This document shows positions 23,964-32,278 of a DNA stretch of 64,000 nucleotides, in pieces. How positions within the stretch are numbered: position 1 is the stretch's first letter; every line of letters begins with the position of its first letter. Under the pieces are notes generated by a model. The model made no database searches. It was not told the origin of the DNA and worked only from the letters and a program-made list of their open reading frames with translations. The translations under genes and the position numbers were made by a program. The DNA comes from Pseudarthrobacter sp. NIBRBAC000502772 (GTDB taxonomy: Bacteria > Actinomycetota > Actinomycetes > Actinomycetales > Micrococcaceae): NCBI RefSeq assembly GCF_006517235.1, contig NZ_CP041188.1:4216001-4280000 (forward strand), in the 5' to 3' direction.

Positions 23964-24695
23964 TCAGACCAGGGGTAGGCGGGAACCGTTGAGTTCGGCG
24001 GCGGACCTGCTGAACAGGGCGGCCGAAGCGGCTCCGAGATCCTTCACATGGGTGAATCCCGGGAATTTCCGGTCGGGCTGGGAAGCCTTCATCTTGTCGT
24101 CGACGAGGGCCTTGACCACGAACACCACGGCAGCTGACCGCTGCGGTTGCCGGTCGTCCGTGCTGCCGGATTGTGAGCTGCGAAAGCCGTCGGCCACCGC
24201 CAGCGTCCAGGCCTCGGAAGCGGCCTTGATCGCTGCGTAGGCGGCACCACCTGCGGAGGGATTGGCAGCTGCCTGGGCAGACACGATGGCCAGTCGTCCC
24301 GCCGGGGACTTTTCAAGGTCGTCGTAGAAGGCGCGGCTGGTGTTTCGCAGTGTCGTCAGGACGCTGGTGTGCAGGAAGTCCCAGTCGGAGTCCTCCTGCC
24401 CCGGTATGCCGTCGCCGCCGCGCCAGCCGCCCACCAGGTGGATGAGGCCATCGAGGGGTCCAAGGTCGCGGCGGACCGTGGATGCCAGTTCCCGGACGGC
24501 CGCGGGTTCTGCGAGGTTGCAGGTGTAGCCGGTGACGTTGGGCCAGGACTGTGCGAGGTTCTGCACGCGTTCAGTGTCCAGGTCCACGGCGGCGACGCGG
24601 AATCCGGCGCCGCTGAGGGCCGATACGACGGCGGTCCCGGCCTCGCTGGTGGAGCCGGCCACCATGACGGTCCTGGGTCCGTCGGGAGCCATCAT
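23964..24695 (-). CDS. SDR-family oxidoreductase
   Basis: The 243-aa protein has a short-chain dehydrogenase fold. The nucleotide-binding loop is degenerate (VAGSTSEAGTAVVSAL, close to GxxxGxG), and the NNAG-like segment is HLVGGWRGGDG. The active-site Y-x-x-x-K appears as AAYAAIKAASEAW, with S upstream in AIVSAQAAA. Its ATG overlaps the end of the DUF6421 gene by 4 bp, so the two are coupled. This SDR-DUF6421 pairing is, as I recall, conserved in actinobacteria. The substrate is unknown. Confidence 0.8.
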   Translation of the reverse strand: MMAPDGPRTVMVAGSTSEAGTAVVSALSGAGFRVAAVDLDTERVQNLAQSWPNVTGYTCNLAEPAAVRELASTVRRDLGPLDGLIHLVGGWRGGDGIPGQEDSDWDFLHTSVLTTLRNTSRAFYDDLEKSPAGRLAIVSAQAAANPSAGGAAYAAIKAASEAWTLAVADGFRSSQSGSTDDRQPQRSAAVVFVVKALVDDKMKASQPDRKFPGFTHVKDLGAASAALFSRSAAELNGSRLPLV

Positions 24696-26098
24696 GCCGC
24701 GTCCTTGCAGCTGCTGCCGCCGTTGGGCTCGCCGGTGATTCCGGCCGTGGATTCGATGACGTTTCTCATCTTTTTCTCCAGTGCTTCGTAGAACATCGAA
24801 AGGGGGAACTCGTCATCAAGCACCTGGTCGGTCAGGCCCCGAGGAGGGCCGTCAAGGACCAGCGCCTCGGGCCCCTTGGCCCAGAGGGATGCGGGGTTCG
24901 GGGTGACTGTGGCGCTGATGAATTCATAGGCCGCAAGCCAGTGAGCGGTTTTCGGGCGGTCAATTGACCGCCAGTACAGCTCCTCGATCCGCCTCCCGAG
25001 TTCGATAACGACCTCGGGCGCTTCCGACCAGTCGATGGACAGTTTCGAGTCCGTCCAATGAAGCACCTTGTGCTGGTGCATCCAGGCGAAAAGGAGCTGA
25101 CCGCCAAGGCCGTCGTAATTGCGGACCCGGTTTCCTGTCATCGCGAACCGGAAAATCCGGTCGAAGATGACGGCATACTGGACGAGTTTCGCGTGGTTTC
25201 GCGCCTCCGGCGGCGCGTTCTCGTCCCTCTCGATACGGACGGATTCACGGAATGCCGTCAGATCGCACCGCAGCTCTTCCAGGGTGTAGAGAAAGTACGG
25301 CATCCTCTGCTTGATCATGAACGGATCAAATGGCAGATCCCCGCGCATGTGCGTCCTGTCATGGATCAGATCCCACATCACGAAGGTTTCCATGGCCAGC
25401 TGAGGATCTTCAAGCAGCCGCCGCGCTCCGTCGGGGAGACTGAGGGACGTGATGTCGCTGGCTGCGGCCACCACCCGCCGGAACCGCTCAGCCTCGCGAT
25501 CCGCGAAAATACCGCCCCAGGTGAACTGCGGCGTTTCACGGACGGCTACGCTCTCAGGAAACAACACCGCCGAGTTCGTGTCATAGCCGGGTGTGAAGTC
25601 GATGAAGCGGATGGGTACGAACAGCGGGTTCGAATACTCCGTACCTTCGAGTTCAGCGATGAACTCCGGCCACACAACTTCGAACAGCACGGCCTCCACG
25701 AAGCGGTTCGGGCTGCCGTTCTGCGTATACATAGGGAAGACCACCAGATGCGGCAGTCCGTCGATTCGGTGCTGCTGTGGCTGGAATGCGAGCAGGGAAT
25801 CCAGGAAGTCCGGGACCCCGAACGAGGAGGCAGCCCACCGCTCGAAGTCAACTTCCAGCCGGGCCAGATACTCCGCATCGTGCGGGAACGAAGGGGCCAA
25901 ATCCCTGAGTGAAGCCGTGATGGTGGCGACCTCGTACAGGGCTCGGTCATGGTCCCCCGGATCAGGTATGGAGCCGTCCTTCACCTGGATCTGCTGCAGT
26001 TCTCCGGCGGCCCGTTTCAGCTCGGTCCAGGACGAATTTGAGGCAAGCAGGGCACCTATTGAGGAGCGGGATACGTGTTGTGCTTTTGTTGCAGTCAT
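24692..26098 (-). CDS. DUF6421 family protein
   Basis: The 468-aa soluble protein has no signal peptide or membrane segment. I recognise it as DUF6421, an actinobacterial family without known function. Stretches include LDSLLAFQPQQHRIDGLPHL, FIDFTPGYDTNSAVLFPES and MWDLIHDRTHMRGDLPFDP. The HDRTH segment, with other conserved His and Asp, could bind a metal. I chose the ATG at 26098 because GAAGGACG precedes it at good spacing; an earlier ATG at 26155 adds an implausible leader. It heads a row with an SDR and an amino-acid ABC transporter. Confidence 0.7.
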   Translation of the reverse strand: MTATKAQHVSRSSIGALLASNSSWTELKRAAGELQQIQVKDGSIPDPGDHDRALYEVATITASLRDLAPSFPHDAEYLARLEVDFERWAASSFGVPDFLDSLLAFQPQQHRIDGLPHLVVFPMYTQNGSPNRFVEAVLFEVVWPEFIAELEGTEYSNPLFVPIRFIDFTPGYDTNSAVLFPESVAVRETPQFTWGGIFADREAERFRRVVAAASDITSLSLPDGARRLLEDPQLAMETFVMWDLIHDRTHMRGDLPFDPFMIKQRMPYFLYTLEELRCDLTAFRESVRIERDENAPPEARNHAKLVQYAVIFDRIFRFAMTGNRVRNYDGLGGQLLFAWMHQHKVLHWTDSKLSIDWSEAPEVVIELGRRIEELYWRSIDRPKTAHWLAAYEFISATVTPNPASLWAKGPEALVLDGPPRGLTDQVLDDEFPLSMFYEALEKKMRNVIESTAGITGEPNGGSSCKDAA

Positions 26099-26256
26099 TG
26101 CTACGGCGTCCTTCCTTCTCTGTGACCCGCGTAACACTAGTGAACAGAAAGACATCTTTATCTAAAAACGATGGCACCGTAAGCAAGTCTTAGTCTAGAT
26201 TCGCGAAATAGAGCTGGTGACCAAGAGTTTCCTGTGCACCCGTTCGAGGTTGGCCC

Positions 26257-26309
26257 TCTGCCACTCCCCCATGACTGAACGGCTGCTTCAGGCAGGGCTG
26301 GACCAGGCG
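26257..26309 (+). pseudogene. Scrap of a low-molecular-weight tyrosine phosphatase gene
   Basis: The bases translate to CHSPMTERLLQAGLDQA. This matches CRSPVAERLLQAGLDQV just after the catalytic loop of the intact phosphatase at 30352-30993, and the DNA is also clearly similar over about 50 bp. No phosphatase sequence continues on either side. It marks a partial duplication or an old rearrangement point between the DUF6421 operon and the MFS-ArsR genes. Confidence 0.65.
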
Positions 26310-26398
26310 GCGCCCGCTACCCCCGTGAACCCAGCGCGCCCGTCGTCGCACTTTAACGACGGCGGCTCCTGGACGTCACCTCCCGGCGTCGCGCCTAC

Positions 26399-26424
26399 AA
26401 TAGGTGCATAAGTACGCACATATT
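26399..26424 (+). promoter_or_regulatory. 26-bp dyad, likely ArsR/SmtB-type operator
   Basis: The site is an interrupted palindrome of the form AATAnGTGCnTA-nn-TAnGCACnTATT and begins 47 bp before the MFS start codon. ArsR/SmtB sensors bind AT-ended dyads of this type over their own promoters. The ArsR gene is the second gene of the operon, so autoregulation is likely. Confidence 0.7.
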
Positions 26425-26445
26425 GTTTTCGATTGGGGGATCCTC

Positions 26446-27675
26446 ATGATCGAAGTTCTGTCCGTCCGCGCCTACCGGAAGCTCTTCTCAGCCCAGATCG
26501 TTGCGTTGCTGGGGACCGGTTTGCTGACTGTGGCCCTCGGACTGCTGGCGTTCGACCTTGCAGGAGGGCAGGCCGGGGCCGTGCTCGGGACGGCGCTGAC
26601 CATAAAGATGCTGGCCTACGTCTTCGTCGCGCCAGTCATGGCGGCACTGGTAGAAAAGCTGCCAAAAAAGCCGGTCCTGGTTGCAGCGGACCTGATCCGT
26701 GGCGGAATCGCCCTACTACTGCCCGCGGTGGATCAGGCCTGGCAAATCTACGTGCTGGTATTTGTCCTTCAGAGCGCCTCGGCTACGTTCACGCCGGCCT
26801 TCCAGTCCCTGATCCCCGTGGTGCTGCCCGACGAACGGCAGTACACGCGGGCCTTGTCACTCTCCCGTCTCGCGTACGACCTGGAATCCCTGGTCAGCCC
26901 GGCCCTGGCCGCAGGACTCCTGTCCGTACTTACATTCCACGAACTTTTTCTCGGCACCGTGGCGGGCTTTGTGTTCTCTGCGGCATTGGTGGTGACCACC
27001 AGACTGCCTGCAGCACCGGCGGCCCGTCAGGAAGGATCACTCTGGCACCGCACCACCCTCGGCGCGAGGATCTTCGCGAGAACGCCGGAACTGCGCGGCC
27101 TCCTGGCTTTGAACCTGGCCGTGGCGGCCGCTACATCCCTCGTGCTGGTCAACACGGTGGTCTATACCCGGGACCTGTTCGCAGGATCCAACGCCGACGT
27201 CGCCATTGCCCTGGCCTGCTACGGCGCCGGTTCGATGGCCGTCGCGCTCAGCGCACCCTGGGCGCTGGACCGGTTGGCCGACCGTTCGTTGATGATGTCC
27301 GGAGCTGCGCTTCTTGGCCTTGGCCTCGCCGGCACGTTTGTCCTGCTGGCGACAGCGGGTCCGTGGCTGATGCTGCTGGGGCTCTGGGCGGCACTCGGCG
27401 CCGGGACCTCGATGATCAGCACCCCCTCGGCCCGGCTACTGCGCCGCTCCGCAACGGAAAGCACGCGGGCCTACATCTTCACCGCCCAGTTCTCCCTCTC
27501 CCACGCGTGCTTCATCATCACCTACCCGGTAGCCGGCTGGATCGGCGCGTCCGCCGGCCAGCCCGCAGCCGCCGCCGTCCTGGCAGTGGTGGCTATGATC
27601 AGTACAGCAGCGGCCGTGAACTTCTGGCCGGCTTCCTCCAAGACCGGCCCAGAAACGGCCATCATGAAAGGGTGA
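26446..27675 (+). CDS. MFS transporter, probable metal or drug exporter
   Basis: The 409-aa protein has about 12 membrane helices in two halves and a basic loop after helix 2 (VEKLPKKPVLVAADLIRGG), as in MFS_1/MFS_3 exporters. I start at the ATG at 26446 because GGGGGA precedes it at good spacing and MIEVLSVRAYRKLFSAQIVA is a typical N-terminus. An ArsR gene follows after 4 bp and a strong dyad precedes it. If the regulator senses Zn, Co or Ni, as its residues suggest, this protein should export that metal or a metal complex. Confidence 0.82.
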   Translation: MIEVLSVRAYRKLFSAQIVALLGTGLLTVALGLLAFDLAGGQAGAVLGTALTIKMLAYVFVAPVMAALVEKLPKKPVLVAADLIRGGIALLLPAVDQAWQIYVLVFVLQSASATFTPAFQSLIPVVLPDERQYTRALSLSRLAYDLESLVSPALAAGLLSVLTFHELFLGTVAGFVFSAALVVTTRLPAAPAARQEGSLWHRTTLGARIFARTPELRGLLALNLAVAAATSLVLVNTVVYTRDLFAGSNADVAIALACYGAGSMAVALSAPWALDRLADRSLMMSGAALLGLGLAGTFVLLATAGPWLMLLGLWAALGAGTSMISTPSARLLRRSATESTRAYIFTAQFSLSHACFIITYPVAGWIGASAGQPAAAAVLAVVAMISTAAAVNFWPASSKTGPETAIMKG

Positions 27676-27679
27676 TCCG

Positions 27680-28039
27680 GTGGAAGAGGCCCAAATCGTC
27701 ACCACACCGAGCCTTCACCATTCCCGGCTGCCTGATGCCCGCCGACTGGATGCCGCCACGGCCACGTTCCGGATGCTCTCCGATCCCACCCGCCTGCACG
27801 TTCTCTGGCTCCTGACCCAGGAACCGGCCGACGTCACCACCCTGGTGGAACGCACCGGAGCCTCCCGGACCTCAGTCAGCCAGCATCTGGCCAAGCTCCG
27901 CTTCAGCGGCCTCGTCAGCACGCAGAAGGTCAGTCGCAGGGTGGTCTACAGCATCGCGGACGGCCATCTGGCCCGACTTGTCCTGGAAGGCCTGAACCAC
28001 GCCGACCACACCGTCACCGGGGAACCCGGCCACGGCTGA
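27680..28039 (+). CDS. ArsR/SmtB-family metal sensor, CzrA/NmtR-like
   Basis: The 119-aa winged-helix repressor has recognition helix ASRTSVSQHLAKLRFSGLV and no cysteines of the alpha3 type. Near the C-terminus it carries D-G-H, then ten residues, then H-A-D-H. This is exactly the spacing of the alpha5 metal site of CzrA (D84, H86, H97, H100) and NmtR, which bind Zn, Co or Ni. A further His is the penultimate residue. The start is GTG with GAAAGGG ahead. It should repress the preceding exporter through the dyad at 26399 until the metal binds. Confidence 0.85.
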   Translation: MEEAQIVTTPSLHHSRLPDARRLDAATATFRMLSDPTRLHVLWLLTQEPADVTTLVERTGASRTSVSQHLAKLRFSGLVSTQKVSRRVVYSIADGHLARLVLEGLNHADHTVTGEPGHG

Positions 28040-28106
28040 CTTTCCCGGCGGTAAGGCGAGCGCGCGGCCGCCCGCTCCCCCGAAGCTGTGGGCGTCGGCA
28101 CATTGC

Positions 28107-28133
28107 AAAATATACCCCATGGGGGTATATTTT
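28107..28133 (+). promoter_or_regulatory. CsoR-type copper operator
   Basis: The near-perfect palindrome has arms AAAATATACCCC and GGGGTATATTTT around a 3-base centre. CsoR operators in actinobacteria have the form TACCCC-n-GGGGTA, so copper-induced derepression of the genes behind it is likely. No csoR gene is in the window. Confidence 0.8.
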
Positions 28134-28240
28134 GGGTGTTGCCAGTGAAGTGGTTTGTCCAGGCCCGTGCAATTCCGGCCCTTACAGCCGTTCATCCCCA
28201 GCACCTCATCACACCTCTCTTGCAAAAGGACAGAACTGAT

Positions 28241-28555
28241 ATGAGTGCACCCCAAGTCCGGACCGAACTGCCCATCGTTGCAGCTGAAACTGCAGGGTGC
28301 AGTTGCTGCTCCACCCGTTCAGCGAAGCAGCTGTCACCCCAGGCAGAAGGTACGGAGTACTCCGTCACCGGCCTGACGTGCGGTCACTGTGTCCAGACCG
28401 TTGAAAAGGCAGTCTCCGCGCTCGACGGCGTGACGTCGGCCGCCGTCGAACTCGTCGCCGGCGGGGCCTCACGCCTGAGCGTCTCGGGGCCGCACACGGA
28501 GGCATCGGTCCGCGACGCCGTAGCGGCCGCCGGGTACAGCCTCACCAGCAGGTAG
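28241..28555 (+). CDS. CopZ-like copper chaperone with an N-terminal Cys cluster
   Basis: The 104-aa protein contains an HMA domain (about 37-103) with the metal loop [18 protein letters not shown]. The N-terminal arm adds a Cys-rich [10 protein letters not shown] segment, giving three more thiols than standard CopZ. I start at the ATG at 28241, after AAAAGGACAG and behind the CsoR site. It would carry Cu(I), yet its usual partner, the CopA ATPase, survives here only as a fragment directly downstream. Copper specificity rests on the operator and the motif. Confidence 0.85.
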   Translation: MSAPQVRTELPIVAAETAGCSCCSTRSAKQLSPQAEGTEYSVTGLTCGHCVQTVEKAVSALDGVTSAAVELVAGGASRLSVSGPHTEASVRDAVAAAGYSLTSR

Positions 28556-28605
28556 TCCACCCGCTGCGGTGGAATCCGATAGCGAACACCCGTCGCACGG
28601 GCCAG

Positions 28606-28881
28606 GCAGTGGCGGCTCTGCAGAACCGGGGCATCAAGGTTGCCATGATCACCGGTGACGCCCGGCAGGTGGCCCTGGCCGTCGCCGAAGAGCTGCACAT
28701 TGACGAAGTCTTCGCCGAAGTCCTCCCGGCGGACAAGGACAAAAAGGTCGCCGCGATGGTGGGCGACGGCGTCAACGACTCCCCGGCCCTGGCCAGGGCT
28801 GAAGTCGGCATCGCGATCGGCGCCGGCACGGACGTGGCGATGGAATCGGCCGGCGTGGTGCTGGCCGGCTGCGCCGCGTGA
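28606..28881 (+). pseudogene. copA: copA remnant: P-type ATPase piece with internal deletion
   Basis: The piece reads [20 protein letters not shown], continues through [13 protein letters not shown] and [17 protein letters not shown], and stops after [15 protein letters not shown]. These are the late P- and N-domain signatures of a Cu-transporting ATPase ([11 protein letters not shown]). The transmembrane region, CPC motif and DKTG site are gone, and the last two membrane helices are missing. About ten codons between DKDKKV and MVGDG, normally present in CopA, are also deleted. It cannot pump copper. Confidence 0.88.
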
Positions 28882-28984
28882 AACTGAATCCCGCGCAGGT
28901 ACGTTGAACCAACGAACCACCCGGCAAAGGTCAACCCGGTACGGTTAAACCAAAAGGCCCGCCCACACGAGCAGGAGGAACGCC

Positions 28985-29470
28985 ATGGCAGCAACAGCAC
29001 CCGGCCCCTTCATGGCGCTCCTCCGGCGTGCAGGGCTGTTGACCGGGCTGCTCGCTGTCATCGCCGGGATTTTCGGGATGCACATTATGTCCGGCGCCCA
29101 CACCATGCCCACGGCGGCCTCTGCCGGCACGGACATGACCCTGACGCAGATCCAAGGCTCCCATGCTGTACATGGGGGCCACCCGGCAGCCCAGTCCTCC
29201 ACTGCCGACGCTCTGGTGGCACCGCTGGATCCGGCGGCACCGGTGTCCGGGACGGCGTCTCCCTGTACGTCTCCCGGCAGCTGCCCGGCGATGGCCGCCG
29301 GGGACGCTGCCTGCGTCCTGTCCCCGGCGAACACTTCCCTGTCGGCGCCGCTGCCCGGCACCACGCCGTTCCCGGCCTTCAACGTCACCGGTGCCGCCGT
29401 GGCCACTACCACCTATGCCTATCTGCCGGGAAGTCCTTCCCCTGGCGACCTCTGCATCAGCCGGACGTAA
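28985..29470 (+). CDS. DUF6153 family protein, putative copper-associated exported protein
   Basis: The 161-aa protein has an N-terminal hydrophobic segment (LLTGLLAVIAGIFGMHIMSG) followed by a His/Met/Cys-containing extracytoplasmic region (MSGAHTMP, GSHAVHGGHP, then four Cys). I recognise the GMH-containing N-terminus as DUF6153, a short actinobacterial family often beside DUF305 and copper genes. AGGAGG lies 5 bp before the ATG. A role in binding metal outside the cell is inferred from composition and neighbours. Confidence 0.65.
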   Translation: MAATAPGPFMALLRRAGLLTGLLAVIAGIFGMHIMSGAHTMPTAASAGTDMTLTQIQGSHAVHGGHPAAQSSTADALVAPLDPAAPVSGTASPCTSPGSCPAMAAGDAACVLSPANTSLSAPLPGTTPFPAFNVTGAAVATTTYAYLPGSPSPGDLCISRT

Positions 29471-29544
29471 AACTGCCCTGCCCCGCGTCCTGTCCGGCGC
29501 ACCCTGCGCAGCCACTGACGCTGCCCAGCCACCCCGCATACGCC

Positions 29545-29564
29545 GGGGCCGGCCACCCGGCCCC
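29545..29564 (+). terminator. GC hairpin between the DUF6153 and DUF305 genes
   Basis: GGGGCCGG and CCGGCCCC pair perfectly around a CCAC loop, 75 bp after the DUF6153 stop. It could end or attenuate the copper transcript before the DUF305 gene. Confidence 0.5.
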
Positions 29565-29626
29565 GCCACCGCACGCATCCGCAACGGCGCCTGACGCCGC
29601 TGATACTTCGAAGGACACTGATTTTG

Positions 29627-30256
29627 ATGAAAAAGACCCTGAGTATTTCCACTCTTGCCATCGCCGCAGCGATTGCCCTGGCCGGCTGCTCCACCGGTTC
29701 CACCGGTTCCGCCGGTTCTGACGGAAGCAGCATGCCGGGCATGACCCACGGCGGCTCCGGAATGCCCTCCAGCTCCGCGCCGGCAGCTGCAGACTTCAAT
29801 GAAGCCGACGCCGTGTTCGCACAGCTGATGATCCGGCACCACGCCCAGGCCGTGGAAATGTCGGACCTGATGCTGGAGAAGGAAGGCATCCCGGCGACGG
29901 TGACCAACCTGGCCACCAGAATCAAGGCTGCCCAGGGACCCGAAATCGAGAAAATGACCGCCTGGCTCAAGAGCTGGAACCGGCCCACCGAAATGCCCTC
30001 CGGCATGGCTGGCGGGCACAGCATGTCCGGCATGATGGGGCAGGAGGACATGACCGCCCTCCGTGCAGCCCAGGGCACTGAAGCGGCCAAGCTGTTCCTG
30101 ACCCAGATGACCGCGCACCACGAAGGCGCCGTCACGATGGCCAAGACCGAAAGCACCGACGGCAAGTACCCCGAAGCGGTCCAGCTGGCCAAAGACATCG
30201 TGACCGCCCAGGAAACCGAAATTCAGGAAATGAAGGACCTTCTGGCCACCCTCTAG
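29627..30256 (+). CDS. DUF305 domain lipoprotein
   Basis: The 209-aa protein has a lipoprotein signal with lipobox ALAGC (Cys about residue 21), a Ser/Gly/Met-rich linker (SSMPGMTHGGSGMPSSS) and a ferritin-like DUF305 domain. The domain carries two His-pair motifs, IRHHAQAVEM and TAHHEGAVTM, and a Met-rich loop between them. DUF305 proteins often sit in copper or other metal resistance loci and may bind Cu outside the membrane. I start at the ATG at 29627. Confidence 0.85.
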   Translation: MKKTLSISTLAIAAAIALAGCSTGSTGSAGSDGSSMPGMTHGGSGMPSSSAPAAADFNEADAVFAQLMIRHHAQAVEMSDLMLEKEGIPATVTNLATRIKAAQGPEIEKMTAWLKSWNRPTEMPSGMAGGHSMSGMMGQEDMTALRAAQGTEAAKLFLTQMTAHHEGAVTMAKTESTDGKYPEAVQLAKDIVTAQETEIQEMKDLLATL

Positions 30257-30351
30257 CAGCAGCCCTTGAGGCGGCGGCAGCGGCACGTGTTAAGTTGAAA
30301 GGTACGACGGGCCGCACCGGGTCCGGCGCATCGGCTGGAAAGAGAAGTTCC

Positions 30352-30993
30352 GTGGAATCCCCCGCATCTGCCCCCGCACCCGTGAGGATCCTGACGGTCT
30401 GCACCGGCAACATCTGCCGTTCCCCCGTGGCTGAGCGGCTGTTGCAGGCCGGGCTGGACCAGGTGATGCCGGGCGGATTCGAGGTCACCAGCGCCGGAAC
30501 CCGGGCCATGGTGGGCGACCCCATGCAGCCGCTGTCCGGCGACATCGTGCGCACCTTTGGCGGGAACCCGGACGGTTTCGTCTCGCGGCAGCTGACCGGC
30601 AAGATCCTGCGCGGCGTGGACCTGGTCCTCACCATGACCTCGGGTCACCGCGGCGAAGTGCTCCAGCTGGACGCCTCCCTGCTCAAGCGCACCTTCACCA
30701 TCCGCGAGTTTGCCCGCATGCTCGACGTCCTGGACGAGCGTGCGGACAGTGCCGCAAACGTTCCGGTAGCGGACGACGGCGGCAGTCCCCTCAGTGCCAA
30801 CACCGCCTTCTGGCGGGGGCTGCCCGCGCGCGCCGCGTCCGTCCGGCACCTGTCACTGCCCGCGGATTCCTCCGAAAACGACATCATCGACCCCTACCGG
30901 CGCAGCCCCGAGATCTACCACCAGATGGAGGACGAACTGGCCCCGGCCATCGTTTCCATTCTGCGGCACGCGCGCCTGAACGTTCCCGCCTAA
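30352..30993 (+). CDS. Low-molecular-weight protein-tyrosine phosphatase
   Basis: The 213-aa protein has the C-x5-R-S loop VCTGNICRSP near residues 16-25 and the general-acid region NDIIDPYRRSPE toward the end. I prefer the GTG at 30352; an ATG at 30295 adds a low-complexity leader. Such enzymes act on tyrosine kinases of polysaccharide export or on the cell wall. The LCP ligase gene 88 bp downstream on the same strand supports a cell-envelope role. An insert relative to 150-aa homologues lies at about 125-165. A scrap of a second copy is at 26257. Confidence 0.85.
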   Translation: MESPASAPAPVRILTVCTGNICRSPVAERLLQAGLDQVMPGGFEVTSAGTRAMVGDPMQPLSGDIVRTFGGNPDGFVSRQLTGKILRGVDLVLTMTSGHRGEVLQLDASLLKRTFTIREFARMLDVLDERADSAANVPVADDGGSPLSANTAFWRGLPARAASVRHLSLPADSSENDIIDPYRRSPEIYHQMEDELAPAIVSILRHARLNVPA

Positions 30994-31081
30994 ACCGGCG
31001 AGCCGCCGTCGTACGTTACAGCATGGAAACGACACGCTCCGCGTTGTAGCCGGAACCGGGTCGGAGGGCGGACACTAAGTC

Positions 31082-32191
31082 ATGGCGAGCACCCCAAGCG
31101 GTCCTGATCCGATCGGCCCCGGCAATTCCGGCCCCGAGCCTGCTGCGCCTGCCACGCTGAAACGGCGCCGCTTGATCGCGGCGGTGCTGTCGCTGGTACT
31201 GGTTGCGGTCGTCGCCGTGTCCGCCCTGCTGTTCACCAAGCCTGCCGCGGAAGTTGCGGCCCCGGTGCCCACCATCACTGACACCGCCACGCCCACTCCG
31301 TCGGAGACGACACCGCCCCCGCCCCCGGCACCGGCCCCTCCCCCGCCGCCCGAACCCATCGCGGAACTCCCCGCGGCGCCCATGAACATCCTGGTGATCG
31401 GCAGTGACAGCCGCGCGAACGCCCGGGAGCAGGCAGCCCACACCGCAGCCACGGGCGAATCGCAGGACCACCGCGCCGACACGCTCATGCTGGTCCACAT
31501 CCCGGCCGACCGCCGCAGTGTGCACGTGGTCTCCCTCATGCGGGACCTCTACATAAACATCCCCGACTACGGCTATGCCAAGATCAACACCAGCCTGCAG
31601 GTGGGCGGCATACCGCTCGCGACCCGGACGGTGGAGTCCCTGATGGGGACCCACATCGACCACACGGTGATGCTGGACTTCCACGGTTTCAAGACGCTCA
31701 CCGACGGGCTGGGCGGAATCGACGTGAACGTCACCGTGCCGTTCCAGTCCACTCACGAAACGCAGCACGTCTTCACACCGGGGGTGAACCACCTCGACGG
31801 CCAGGCGGCACTGGAATTCGTCCGCGAGCGCTACGCCTTCGTCGACGGCGACTTCCAGCGGGTCCGGAACCAGCAGACGTTCCTCCGCGCCATCCTCGCC
31901 CGGCTCACCAGCGACGGCGCCCTGCGCGATGTGACTGCGGTGCGGGCCTTGGTGAATTTCGCATCCGGCTACCTCACGGTGGACCAGGGCTTTGATCCTG
32001 TGGGCGTCGCGATCCTGGCCTACGGCATGCGCGACATCGACCCCAACGCCATTGTTTCGCTCACGCTTCCGACAGCCGGGGTGGGCACGGCACCAGGAGG
32101 GGCGTCGGTGGTGTTCCCGGACTACGGCGGGATCGCCCAGGTGGCGGCTGCCATGCGCGAAGGCCGGCTGCCCGAGTACGCGGGCGGGTAG
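31082..32191 (+). CDS. LytR-CpsA-Psr family glycopolymer ligase
   Basis: The 369-aa protein has one membrane helix (about 30-53), a Pro/Thr-rich extracytoplasmic linker (PPPPPAPAPPPPPEP) and an LCP domain. Hallmarks are NILVIGSDSRAN, the catalytic-arginine stretch DHRADTLMLVHIP, MRDLYINIPDYG, DGLGGIDVNV, and FVRERYAFVDGDFQRVRNQQ. LCP enzymes attach wall glycopolymers to peptidoglycan. It follows the tyrosine phosphatase and ends 36 bp before a strong hairpin. Confidence 0.93.
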   Translation: MASTPSGPDPIGPGNSGPEPAAPATLKRRRLIAAVLSLVLVAVVAVSALLFTKPAAEVAAPVPTITDTATPTPSETTPPPPPAPAPPPPPEPIAELPAAPMNILVIGSDSRANAREQAAHTAATGESQDHRADTLMLVHIPADRRSVHVVSLMRDLYINIPDYGYAKINTSLQVGGIPLATRTVESLMGTHIDHTVMLDFHGFKTLTDGLGGIDVNVTVPFQSTHETQHVFTPGVNHLDGQAALEFVRERYAFVDGDFQRVRNQQTFLRAILARLTSDGALRDVTAVRALVNFASGYLTVDQGFDPVGVAILAYGMRDIDPNAIVSLTLPTAGVGTAPGGASVVFPDYGGIAQVAAAMREGRLPEYAGG

Positions 32192-32227
32192 TACCCCGGG
32201 GGTGATTGCTTGGCACCAGCTGGCGGG

Positions 32228-32276
32228 CACCAAGTGAAACGGCCCCCGGCTGTGCCAGGGGCCGTTTCACTTGGTG
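32228..32276. terminator. Bidirectional hairpin between LCP gene and Pro-rich gene
   Basis: CACCAAGTGAAACGGCCCC pairs perfectly over 19 bp with GGGGCCGTTTCACTTGGTG. The two genes on either side converge on it, so it should terminate both. Confidence 0.8.
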
Positions 32277-32278
32277 AC

